Below are positions 37,746 to 45,201 of a DNA stretch of 64,000 nucleotides, piece by piece (the first letter of the stretch is position 1; each line of letters starts with the position of its first letter). Source of the stretch: Ferrigenium kumadai (GTDB lineage: Bacteria; Pseudomonadota; Gammaproteobacteria; Burkholderiales; Gallionellaceae). The notes under the pieces were generated by a model, which saw only the letters and a list, made by a program, of their open reading frames with translations, was not told the origin of the DNA and did not search any database. The stretch is taken from positions 2,294,001 through 2,358,000 of the forward strand of contig NZ_AP019536.1 in the NCBI RefSeq assembly GCF_018324385.1, read 5' to 3'. The translations under genes and the position numbers were made by a program.

Positions 37746-38222
37746 CTATTTGGCCGCTGCAGGTGCGGGCGTCGCAGCCGGTTTGGGCGCCGGGACCGCG
37801 ATCCTGGTCACGGTTCCGCCTTGCTCTTCATAGTCCTTGGTGCCGACCGCACCGGCCACCTTGTAACCATGCGCGCTCAGGAAGTCCGCCACCGCACCGG
37901 CGCGATGCGCGCGGTTGGATACGGTAACGATGGTGCGCCCCTTGGGGATGTAGTCCAGGCTCTCTTCGATGCTCTTCGCCTGCACGCTGAGGTAAATCGG
38001 GAAGCCGCCCACCTTGCTCACTTCGTCGGGACGTCGCACGTCGATGAACAGCAGCTTCTCGGGATGACCGAGCAGCTTGTCCAGCTGCACGCGGCTGAGG
38101 CGTTGCGTCTTGTATGTCCAGGGCTGTTCGTCGGCCTTGGGGGCGACGGTGTCCGCAGCAAAGGCGAACGATGTCGAAAGCAACAGCACGGCAAATACGA
38201 ACAATTTTTTCAGCGTCTTCAT
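37746..38222 (-). CDS. Exported rhodanese-like protein lacking the catalytic cysteine
   Basis: 158 residues: signal peptide ending AFA-A at about 23, rhodanese fold at about 42-135 (LLFIDVRRPDEV is the CH2A-like segment). Where the active cysteine should be, the loop reads VSNRAHRAG, with S102 in its place, so sulfur transfer through a persulfide is unlikely. It may bind rather than transfer sulfur anions. C-terminal tail is rich in Ala and Pro. First gene of the leftward unit, behind a predicted sigma54 promoter. Confidence 0.85.
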   Translation of the reverse strand: MKTLKKLFVFAVLLLSTSFAFAADTVAPKADEQPWTYKTQRLSRVQLDKLLGHPEKLLFIDVRRPDEVSKVGGFPIYLSVQAKSIEESLDYIPKGRTIVTVSNRAHRAGAVADFLSAHGYKVAGAVGTKDYEEQGGTVTRIAVPAPKPAATPAPAAAK

Positions 38223-38327
38223 GATTCTCACTTTCATATCGAGTAAATGGATTTGCGCAACTACCACCGACCACTACCGGGAAAACCCGGATCGATGCAG
38301 GCCGAAACATCGCGTCGCAAACATATA

Positions 38328-38343
38328 GGCAACTATCGTGCCA
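38328..38343 (-). promoter_or_regulatory. Predicted sigma54 promoter, leftward
   Basis: Minus strand TGGCACGATAGTTGCC matches all fixed positions of TGGCACG-N4-TTGC, with GG and GC 10 bases apart. Expected start about 38317, some 95 bases before the exported rhodanese gene. Confidence 0.85.
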
Positions 38344-38463
38344 ATCGCCATACGAAACACCCGGCGACATCTGCAAAGGCGCGCCGTTACTTGATTTGCG
38401 CGCACACATCCGCCTGCATGCACGCCCATTCCGGGAAAAGAAAAACATGAATCTGCCGCCCCT

Positions 38464-38481
38464 CTGCTGGGAACGCAGCAG
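38464..38481. promoter_or_regulatory. Dyad CTGCTG-N6-CAGCAG, copy 1
   Basis: Perfect 6-base arms around GGAACG. Centre lies about 155 bases upstream of the leftward start and about 190 upstream of the rightward one, the usual range for sigma54 activator sites. Confidence 0.65.
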
Positions 38482-38556
38482 CTTGAATGCGGATGGTGTT
38501 CAAAGCGCAACAGGCCTTGTGAAAGTGCGTGGATTTGCGCACCCCGCCGGGCAATC

Positions 38557-38574
38557 CTGCTGCACAAGCAGCAG
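38557..38574. promoter_or_regulatory. Dyad CTGCTG-N6-CAGCAG, copy 2
   Basis: Identical arms around CACAAG; centre about 98 bases upstream of the predicted rightward start and 93 bases from copy 1. It is followed by TTTTTATTT, so on its own it could pass for a weak terminator. The two other copies lack such a tail. Confidence 0.6.
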
Positions 38575-38637
38575 TTTTTATTTCCCCTCCGAAACCGTTC
38601 CACCTGCAATGCCTGATTCAACAAGCCTTTCAGCAGA

Positions 38638-38653
38638 TGGCATGGTTCGTGCT
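38638..38653 (+). promoter_or_regulatory. Predicted sigma54 promoter, rightward
   Basis: TGGCATGGTTCGTGCT, with GG and GC 10 bases apart, matches 10 of 12 fixed positions of the sigma54 consensus. Expected start about 38664, some 95 bases before the porin gene. Confidence 0.75.
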
Positions 38654-38759
38654 GAACAAGCAAGCACCTTCAAGAGGTATGAGCATCAAGACGGATCGCG
38701 ACGCATATGGAAATTGAATCCGGCGTTGCCGTGAACGATTAACGAAGCAGAGGAATAAA

Positions 38760-40265
38760 TTGAAATTCACATTGAAAGCAAGCAACAGAATTCTTGCGCT
38801 GGCGCTGTTCGGCTATGCGGAAGCAAGCTTCGGCGCGCCGCCCACGACGGAAGATCTGCAGAGGCAGATCGAAGAATTGAAGAGCATCGTTCAATCCTTA
38901 AAGCAGCAGGCCAAGGCGGAAAAAACAGAGGCGCATGAGGACAATGCGCCCCCCAAGGAAGAGTTCGTCACCAAAGACGAACTCGATGGCCTGCGCGCCG
39001 ACCTGGAAAACCACAAGTACGACAACCAGCGCACGCGCGACACCAAGACGCCGATCACCAAGCGCGGCACCACCATCTCCGGAAATGTGCAGGTGCGCTT
39101 CAACTCGACGAATAGTCCGAAAACAACCGGGGCAGCGACCACTCAATCCACGCCGCGCTACTCGAGCTTCGACATTCCGCTGGCGACCCTCGCCTTCGCG
39201 GGCAGCCTGTACAAGGACTATGGGGAGGGCCATAACCTCGATTACAAGGTCGGGTTCGGCTATGCGAAGTCGACTGCCACAACCACGGCGGCAGCGGGCA
39301 CCAGCACTTTCAACCTGCAAGATGCCTACATCCAGTACAACTTCATCAACCCCGCCGTCACTGGACTGGAAGACGCAAACCTCAATCTGCGTTTCGGCCA
39401 GCAACAGACGGTATTCGGACTGGAAGCGCAGACCACGGACGAACTGAAGCCTGCCATCAATAACGCCCAGTTCGTCGCCGGGCTGGGCGTGGGCACGCGC
39501 CAGATCGGCGTGATCCTGCGCGGCGATTACGATCCCTATGTGGACTACGGTTTCAACTACCGCGCACCGTTGCTCGAATATGCGGTGGGCGTCGTCAACG
39601 GCAGCGGCCCGAACCAGTCGGACAACAATTCTAGGAAGGACTACCTGGCACGTGTCGCGGTCACTGCGCCGGTCGAATACACCAGTTGGTTGCGCGAATT
39701 GAAGATCGGCGTGTCGTACCAGCGCGGCGTCAAGAACATATTGGCAGGGACCGCCGCCACGGCGAGCGACGGCAACAGCGACCGCTACGGCTTCGATATC
39801 TACTACAACCACCTGCCCTTCGGTGCGACCTACGAGTACGCGACCGGGCGCGACGACACGTTCGTGACCAACGCCGCGCTCCCCGCCACGGCAAGCAATA
39901 TCGCCGCAACCAATACCGGCCGGATCGGCCGGGTCAAATCCGTCGGACAAACGCTGACCTTGTTCTACACCTGGGGCGAACAATGGCTCAAGTCGTCCAA
40001 CGGAACCGGTCAGGGAAAATACGACGACTGGTGGCCGAAGACTTACCAGCCGTTTTTCCGTATCGACCGCTGGGATCCGAACACGGCGAACAATGCCGCG
40101 ACAGGCGCGAACGTCACCGCCAGGACCGACATTTACACGCTGGGCTTCAACCTGTTCTTTGCCGAAACGACCAAGCTCCAGGTCAATGTGAACAGCTACC
40201 AGTACCGCAACACTGCCACGCCGAAATACCGGGACTTGATTGCCCAGTTCCAGTACGGCTTTTGA
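38760..40265 (+). CDS. Outer-membrane porin with N-terminal coiled coil
   Basis: 501 residues. The start is TTG at 38760, supported by AGAGGA six bases upstream. Signal peptide ends about 25 (SFG-A); residues 29-75 form a coiled coil rich in E, K and Q; the rest is beta-strand-rich and ends in phenylalanine (QFQYGF), the C-terminal signature of outer-membrane barrels. Layout resembles phosphate-selective porins O/P. As the first gene of the ABC-transporter unit it probably lets the transported anion through the outer membrane. Confidence 0.85.
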   Translation: MKFTLKASNRILALALFGYAEASFGAPPTTEDLQRQIEELKSIVQSLKQQAKAEKTEAHEDNAPPKEEFVTKDELDGLRADLENHKYDNQRTRDTKTPITKRGTTISGNVQVRFNSTNSPKTTGAATTQSTPRYSSFDIPLATLAFAGSLYKDYGEGHNLDYKVGFGYAKSTATTTAAAGTSTFNLQDAYIQYNFINPAVTGLEDANLNLRFGQQQTVFGLEAQTTDELKPAINNAQFVAGLGVGTRQIGVILRGDYDPYVDYGFNYRAPLLEYAVGVVNGSGPNQSDNNSRKDYLARVAVTAPVEYTSWLRELKIGVSYQRGVKNILAGTAATASDGNSDRYGFDIYYNHLPFGATYEYATGRDDTFVTNAALPATASNIAATNTGRIGRVKSVGQTLTLFYTWGEQWLKSSNGTGQGKYDDWWPKTYQPFFRIDRWDPNTANNAATGANVTARTDIYTLGFNLFFAETTKLQVNVNSYQYRNTATPKYRDLIAQFQYGF

Positions 40266-40295
40266 TTTATTCGCAACTCAAACTCGGAACATCAC

Positions 40296-41366
40296 ATGAA
40301 AACCAAAGTTAAAAGTTTCTCCTGGTTGCTGGGCGCATTGGCGCTGCTACAGTTGGCCGCACCAACCGTACAGGCGGCAGAAAAACCCACGGAAATCCGC
40401 ATCGCATTTTCCAGCGCGGGCTCAGGCGGCCGACCATTGGCCGGCGGCAGTTCGCTGGCAACGGCGCATTTGCATGGCGCACTGGAAGAGGAATTCAAGA
40501 AGGACGGCATCAAGGTCAAGTGGTTCTTCAACGTGGGCGCGGGACCGGCCACCAACGAGCAGTTCGCCAACAACCTGATCGACTTCGCTACTCATGGCGA
40601 CCTGCCGCTGGTCGTTGGACGCTCTACCGGACTGAAGCACAAGATCATCCTGGGACAAGGACGGTTCGGCGAAACCTCTTTCGTGGTGCCCGCCAATTCC
40701 GAAGCCAGGACATTGGCCGACTTGAAAGGCAAGAAGCTGGGCGTGACCAAAGGGACATCGGGTCAATTGACTTTGGCGCGCGTGCTGGAACGCAACGGCT
40801 TCACCGAACGCGACTTCAAAGTGGTCAGCCTCGATGCCGCCACCATCAAGGCCGCATTGGCCACCGGCGACATCGACGGCGCGATCACCCGGCCTTACGA
40901 CCTGGTCGCACGCGGCGTTGCGCGGGTGTTGTTCAGCATTCCTCGCGACCCCAAGCTCACCAGCGTCAGCACGTTCTGGGTGGGCGAAGAGTTCGAAAAG
41001 AAATACCCCGACATCGTGCAGCGCGTCGTCACCACTATCGTCAAGGAAGCCAAGTGGGCCTCGGACGAACAACACCGCGCCGAGATCATGAAGATGTGGT
41101 CGCGCCAGGCCACCGACACCTACTCTGACTATGTCGAAAGCTGGAAGCAATACAAATTGCGCGAGCGCATAAATCCCTTGCTGGACGAGTATTACGTGAA
41201 CCGCCTGCAGGCATCCATCGACGAGACCAAGCACTTCAAGCTGGTGCGCCGCGATGTGAGCATCGACGGCTGGATCGAGCCGAAATACCTGAATGCGGCC
41301 CTGAAGGAACTGAAGCTGGAGCACTACTGGGATGAGTACGACAAGGACGGCAACGTCAAGAAGTAA
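40296..41366 (+). CDS. Periplasmic sulfonate-type ABC binding protein (SsuA-like)
   Basis: 356 residues with a signal peptide ending VQA-A at about 28. Type II binding-protein fold of the SsuA/TauA/NMT1 group: DFATHGDLPLVVGRSTGLKH, a SEARTLADLKGKKLGVTKGTS hinge region and a DAATIKAALATGDIDGA segment. Ligands of this group are alkanesulfonates, taurine, sulfate esters or nitrate. The sulfur reading comes from the SfnR-like regulator and neighbours. It is followed by both permeases and the ATPase. Confidence 0.85.
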   Translation: MKTKVKSFSWLLGALALLQLAAPTVQAAEKPTEIRIAFSSAGSGGRPLAGGSSLATAHLHGALEEEFKKDGIKVKWFFNVGAGPATNEQFANNLIDFATHGDLPLVVGRSTGLKHKIILGQGRFGETSFVVPANSEARTLADLKGKKLGVTKGTSGQLTLARVLERNGFTERDFKVVSLDAATIKAALATGDIDGAITRPYDLVARGVARVLFSIPRDPKLTSVSTFWVGEEFEKKYPDIVQRVVTTIVKEAKWASDEQHRAEIMKMWSRQATDTYSDYVESWKQYKLRERINPLLDEYYVNRLQASIDETKHFKLVRRDVSIDGWIEPKYLNAALKELKLEHYWDEYDKDGNVKK

Positions 41367-41454
41367 TCGGTGAACTGATCGTCGAATGAAGCATGGGGAC
41401 GCGCTGACGTCTCCGTGCTTTACGCAAATAAGTGCATTGAAGCAGAGGTAATCA

Positions 41455-42300
41455 ATGAGCAATACAACAAGGTCTGCCTTTTACTGGCCGACCACACCCA
41501 AATGGCTGCAACCCATGCTCCTGTCCGCCTGCAGCTTCGCCACCCGATTGAGCTGGGGCGCTGCCGGCTTATTGTTGCCGCTGGCGATATTGGGTCTCTG
41601 GAAATTCGCAGTAATCCACGAATGGATCGCCATACAGCTTTTGCCGCCGCCCGAACTGGTGTGGCAATCCCTGCAGGATCTCTGGGACTCGGGCGACCTT
41701 AGCAGCAATCTGGCGGTCAGCCTCACACGCATAAGCTGGAGCGTGTTGGCTGGCAGCGCCATCGGCTGGCTGCTGGGATTTTCGATGGGCCTGTCGAAGA
41801 CCGCTCGCGCTTACCTGTATCCGAGCTTCGAGGTGTTCTCGCAATTCCCGGTCGTCGGCTGGATTCCCATCCTGATCATTTTCCTGGGCATCGACGAGGA
41901 GCTGAAGATCGCCGCCATCTCCATCGCCGTCGTCGTGCCGGTGACGGTGGCGACTTACAAGGGCATCGTCAACATCCCGCGCAATCTGCTGGAGGTGGCG
42001 CAGGTGTACCACTTCAGCCGCCGCCAGGTGCTGTTGCGCGTGGTGCTGCCCGCCGCGCTGCCCAGCCTGTTCAGCGGCTTCCGCCAGGGCATCATGCAGG
42101 CATGGCTCGCATTGGTCTTCGTCGAACTGCTCGCTTCCAGCGAAGGCCTCGGCTACCTGATGGTGTGGGGACGGCAGTTGATGCAACTGGACCTGGTGTT
42201 CGTCGGCGTGATCGTGATCGGCATCGTCGGCGTCACGCTGGACCTTGTATTGCGCTGGCTGGAATCGAGCCTGCAAAGACGGCTGCATACCGCACATTAG
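41455..42300 (+). CDS. ABC permease, SsuC/TauC family (1)
   Basis: 281 residues with about six membrane segments and the coupling loop LLEVAQVYHFSRRQVLLRVVLPAALPSLF. The N-terminus before the first helix is long (about 30 residues). An AGAGGTAATC site precedes the ATG. It lies 88 bases after the binding protein and 15 before a second, different permease, so the importer is probably heterodimeric, unlike the usual SsuC homodimer. Confidence 0.88.
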   Translation: MSNTTRSAFYWPTTPKWLQPMLLSACSFATRLSWGAAGLLLPLAILGLWKFAVIHEWIAIQLLPPPELVWQSLQDLWDSGDLSSNLAVSLTRISWSVLAGSAIGWLLGFSMGLSKTARAYLYPSFEVFSQFPVVGWIPILIIFLGIDEELKIAAISIAVVVPVTVATYKGIVNIPRNLLEVAQVYHFSRRQVLLRVVLPAALPSLFSGFRQGIMQAWLALVFVELLASSEGLGYLMVWGRQLMQLDLVFVGVIVIGIVGVTLDLVLRWLESSLQRRLHTAH

Positions 42301-42315
42301 AAGGGAACAAGAGAA

Positions 42316-43095
42316 ATGAGCCTGATACACAACATCCGCAATCGCGATTGGCGCGGCGCGGCATTGCCCGCGGGGCTGCTCGCCGCGTGGTATGCCGTCA
42401 CCGCGCTGGAATGGGTGAACACCAAACTGATCGTGCCGCCCGAGAAGGTCGTGCAAGTGGCGTACAAGTACGTGACGCACGGGAATTTCCTGGAAGCAGT
42501 GGCGGCTAGCCTGACGCGCGATCTCTCCGGCTTTGCGATCGGCAGCGCGGCCGGCATCCTGCTGGGCATCGTACTTGGACTGTCGCGCTGGACCGAGCGC
42601 ATCGTCGGCCCGACTTTCAATACGCTGAAGCACATTTCGTTGTTCGCCTGGCTGCCGCTGATCTCGAGCTGGCTGGGCACCGGAAACAGCGCCAAGATCC
42701 TGTTCATCGCACTTTCTGCCTTTTACCCGGTGGCCATCAATACTTTTGAGGGAGTGCGAGGCATTCCGCGCACCCAGCTCGAAGTGGCGCGGGTATATGC
42801 CTTCACCCGCTGGCAATCCGTCACGCGACTGATCCTGCCCGCAGCTACGCCGCAGATACTCACCGGCCTGCATCTTGCGCTGATCTACGCGTGGATGGCG
42901 ACCATCGGCGCCGAATTCCTGCTGGTCACCGCCGATCCCGGCCTGGGCGACACCGTCATCAAGGGACGGGCGGCGTTCAACGTGGAACTGATCGTGTTCG
43001 GCATGCTGATCATCGGTCTGGTCGGCGCATTCTTCAACCACATCGCGGCACGTATCGAAGCCAGGCTGTTGGTCTGGCGCGGCGACAAGGCTTAA
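42316..43095 (+). CDS. ABC permease, SsuC/TauC family (2)
   Basis: 259 residues with about six membrane segments and coupling loop QLEVARVYAFTRWQSVTRLILPAATPQIL. It is clearly related to the preceding permease but not a recent duplicate. Partner in a two-permease importer; 33 bases precede the ATPase gene. Confidence 0.88.
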   Translation: MSLIHNIRNRDWRGAALPAGLLAAWYAVTALEWVNTKLIVPPEKVVQVAYKYVTHGNFLEAVAASLTRDLSGFAIGSAAGILLGIVLGLSRWTERIVGPTFNTLKHISLFAWLPLISSWLGTGNSAKILFIALSAFYPVAINTFEGVRGIPRTQLEVARVYAFTRWQSVTRLILPAATPQILTGLHLALIYAWMATIGAEFLLVTADPGLGDTVIKGRAAFNVELIVFGMLIIGLVGAFFNHIAARIEARLLVWRGDKA

Positions 43096-43128
43096 CCGCA
43101 TTTCCATTCAATTCAGGAGAACATCGTC

Positions 43129-43968
43129 ATGGCACATGCAGCCACACTCGAAATCAAAGGACTCAACAAGCAATACCAGGTGCGCGGCGAATCGTTGCCG
43201 GTTCTGGAAAACATCTCGCTCTCCATCAAGCCGGGCGAATTCGTCAGCATCGTCGGTTCCAGCGGTTGCGGAAAATCGACTTTGCTGAAACTGATCATCG
43301 GCCTGGAGGACGAATACCAAGGCGAGCTTCTGCTCGACGGCAACCGCATCGCGGGCACCAGCCTGGAGCGCGGCATCGTGTTTCAGGAACACCGCCTGTT
43401 TCCCTGGCTCACCGTGGAGCAAAACGTCGGCATCGGCTTGCTCAACAACACCAAACTCAGCGACGAGGAAAAACGCAGATCGGTGCAGGAACACATCGAA
43501 CTGGTCGGCCTGAAGGACTTCGCCAAGGCCTATCCGTACCAGCTTTCCGGCGGCATGTCTCAGCGTGTGGCCATCGCTCGCGCCCTGGTCAACCGCCCGG
43601 AAGTGTTGCTACTGGACGAACCTTTCGGCGCACTGGACGCCTTCACGCGCACCTACCTGCAACAGGAGCTGCAGCACATCTGGGAAAAGGAAGGAATCAC
43701 CATGATCCTGGTGACGCACGACGTGGAAGAGGCGGTTTACCTGGGCGACCGTGTCGTGGTGATGCAGCCGCGCCCCGGCCGCATCAAGCGCATCGTGGAC
43801 GTACCGCTGGCTCGCGAACGCAACCGCTCCAGCGCGGAGTTCTCGGCAATCAAGGAAGAAGTGCTGCGCGAATTCTCGGCTACGGAAGATGCGCGAACAG
43901 AGCCAGTCGCCGCGCCGGCGGAAGAGGATGCGTATCAGCCAGACCATCGACTCAGCTACCAGGCGTAA
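43129..43968 (+). CDS. ABC transporter ATPase, SsuB/TauB family
   Basis: 279 residues. Walker A GSSGCGKST (43-51), signature LSGGMSQ (139-145), Walker B VLLLDEP (D163). Last gene of the rightward unit; a strong hairpin separates it from the convergent regulator gene. The extended acidic C-terminal tail (after about 245) is not needed for ATPase function and its role is unknown. Confidence 0.9.
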   Translation: MAHAATLEIKGLNKQYQVRGESLPVLENISLSIKPGEFVSIVGSSGCGKSTLLKLIIGLEDEYQGELLLDGNRIAGTSLERGIVFQEHRLFPWLTVEQNVGIGLLNNTKLSDEEKRRSVQEHIELVGLKDFAKAYPYQLSGGMSQRVAIARALVNRPEVLLLDEPFGALDAFTRTYLQQELQHIWEKEGITMILVTHDVEEAVYLGDRVVVMQPRPGRIKRIVDVPLARERNRSSAEFSAIKEEVLREFSATEDARTEPVAAPAEEDAYQPDHRLSYQA

Positions 43969-43970
43969 GA

Positions 43971-44007
43971 ATGAAAAAGCAGCGATCAGTGGTCACTGTA
44001 TCGCTGC
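43971..44007 (-). terminator. Rho-independent terminator between convergent units
   Basis: Long stem with outer arms GCAGCGAT (43979-43986) and ATCGCTGC (44000-44007), and inner arms CAGTG and CACTG. On the minus strand it is followed by CTTTTTC, so it should end the sfnR-like transcript. It may also slow the rightward one. Confidence 0.8.
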
Positions 44008-44024
44008 GAAACTTCGGCAGACAA

Positions 44025-45077
44025 TTACTCGATGAGGCCGAAATGTTTCAGCTGCGTCCTCAGTACGTTGCGGCTGATGCCCAGCAGCTTTGCGGCTTGC
44101 ACCTGATTCATGCGCGAATGTTCATAGGCCTGTACGATCAGCTTGCGCAGCACCAGGTCGTGCAGCTCGTCGTGCTCCTCCTCGAACAATTGCGCGAAGA
44201 CTTTTTCCAGATGGCAGGTTTCCGCAAAGGTCCGGCTCGCCGTTTCCGCGTGTTCGGAGGCCGCCGAATGAATCTTCGGCAGGTTCAGGCTGGATGGACG
44301 CAGCACGTTGCCGTCGCAGACCAGCAGTGCGCGGTGGATGGTGTTCTCCAGTTCGCGGATGTTGCCCGGCCACGGATATTCGTGCAGCAGGCGAACGGTA
44401 TCCGGATGCAGTTCGGGTTCGGTGGTATGCAACCGGTTCCTGTAAATGGAAATGAAGTGCTGCACCAGCGGCAGGATGTCCCCGGGACGCTCACGCAGCG
44501 GCGCAAGTTGGATCGGCACCACATTGATACGATAATAGAGGTCTTCCCGGAAACGCCCGGTTTTGACCGCCTCTTCCAGGTTCACGTTGGTGGCGGCGAT
44601 CAGGCGCACATCAATCGGCGTAGGTTTGCGCGACCCGATGCGCACAATCTCCCGCTCCTGCAATACGCGCAACAGTTTCACTTGCGTAGAGACCGGCAGG
44701 TCGCCGATCTCGTCGAGAAACAGCGTGCCTCCGTTCGCGCTTTCAAACCAGCCGGCCTTCGCCGAGACCGCACCGGTGAATGCGCCGCGCTCGTAGCCGA
44801 ACAGTTCGCTCTCGACCAGCGTCTCGGAAAACGCACCGCAGTTGATGGCCGCGAACGGCCCTTTCCGCCGCGAACTCAACGAATGGATGTGCCGCGCGAC
44901 CAGTTCCTTACCCGTACCGGTCTCACCCTTGATGTAAGCCGTGGCATCGCTCGGCGCGATGCGCTCTATCAACGACAACAGCTTCTGCGATTCCGGGTCG
45001 GCAAAAACAAGGGCGCTCGCCCGGACGGACAAGCTGATCTGCTGGGGATCCGGAAACGTGAGTAATCTACCCGTCAC
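44025..45077 (-). CDS. Sigma54-dependent activator, SfnR-like
   Basis: 350 residues, GTG start at 45077. The product is an AAA+ domain with Fis-type HTH and almost no N-terminal sensor: Walker A GETGTGKE (51-58), sigma54-contacting GAFTGA (98-103), Walker B LFLDE (D122-E123), and a C-terminal helix-turn-helix NQVQAAKLLGISRNVLRTQL. Lack of a receiver domain matches SfnR of Pseudomonas, which turns on sulfone and sulfonate use during sulfate limitation and whose gene is under CysB control. Here CysB is also encoded in the window. Convergent with the ABC transporter it probably activates. Confidence 0.88.
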   Translation of the reverse strand: MTGRLLTFPDPQQISLSVRASALVFADPESQKLLSLIERIAPSDATAYIKGETGTGKELVARHIHSLSSRRKGPFAAINCGAFSETLVESELFGYERGAFTGAVSAKAGWFESANGGTLFLDEIGDLPVSTQVKLLRVLQEREIVRIGSRKPTPIDVRLIAATNVNLEEAVKTGRFREDLYYRINVVPIQLAPLRERPGDILPLVQHFISIYRNRLHTTEPELHPDTVRLLHEYPWPGNIRELENTIHRALLVCDGNVLRPSSLNLPKIHSAASEHAETASRTFAETCHLEKVFAQLFEEEHDELHDLVLRKLIVQAYEHSRMNQVQAAKLLGISRNVLRTQLKHFGLIE

Positions 45078-45100
45078 TTTTATTCACCAATTCGACATCA

Positions 45101-45112
45101 GCGATGCATCGC
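45101..45112. promoter_or_regulatory. 12-base perfect palindrome upstream of the sigma54 activator
   Basis: GCGATGCATCGC lies 24 bases before the GTG start, in the short interval between the upstream terminator and the gene. It could be an operator; no protein can be assigned. Confidence 0.35.
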
Positions 45113-45133
45113 GATCTCTGTGCGCCACATCGT

Positions 45134-45161
45134 AAAAAAGAAGGGGCAGTCGCCTGCCCCC
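45134..45161 (-). terminator. Rho-independent terminator after the second EAL gene
   Basis: Arms GGGGCAG (45143-45149) and CTGCCCC (45154-45160) with a 4-base loop; on the minus strand the stem is followed by TTCTTTTTT. It should separate the sbp-EAL transcript from the activator gene downstream. Confidence 0.82.
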
Positions 45162-45201
45162 GAAACCAGGTATTACACACCCTGGGAAGGAGAAGTTAGA
45201 A

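Larger units (their letters stand above)
38223..38759. other. Divergent regulatory region between the two sigma54-type units
   Basis: About 540 bases without a believable gene. It holds two opposed sigma54-type promoters and two copies of one dyad (listed separately). A further element, GATTTGCGC followed by an A/C-rich end, occurs three times in direct orientation, at about 38250, 38393 and 38532, spaced roughly 140 bases apart. The distances from each promoter to its first gene are both close to 95 bases. Confidence 0.6.

Noticed and set aside
38557..38580. Dyad plus T-rich tract read as a rho-independent terminator
   Set aside because: No transcript is expected to end there, and the same arms with the same spacing occur twice more without a T tract. 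A terminator role for this one copy is not excluded.
41569..43107. 512-residue minus-strand open frame opposite the two permeases
   Set aside because: Composition (Gln, His, Asp-rich) is what antisense of membrane-protein genes gives; the permease frames are convincing.
42891..45065. 724-residue plus-strand open frame across the ABC ATPase and the sigma54 activator
   Set aside because: It lies over two genes with complete family motifs in other frames and reads as low-complexity Arg/His/Gln-rich sequence, the usual shadow of GC-rich coding DNA.
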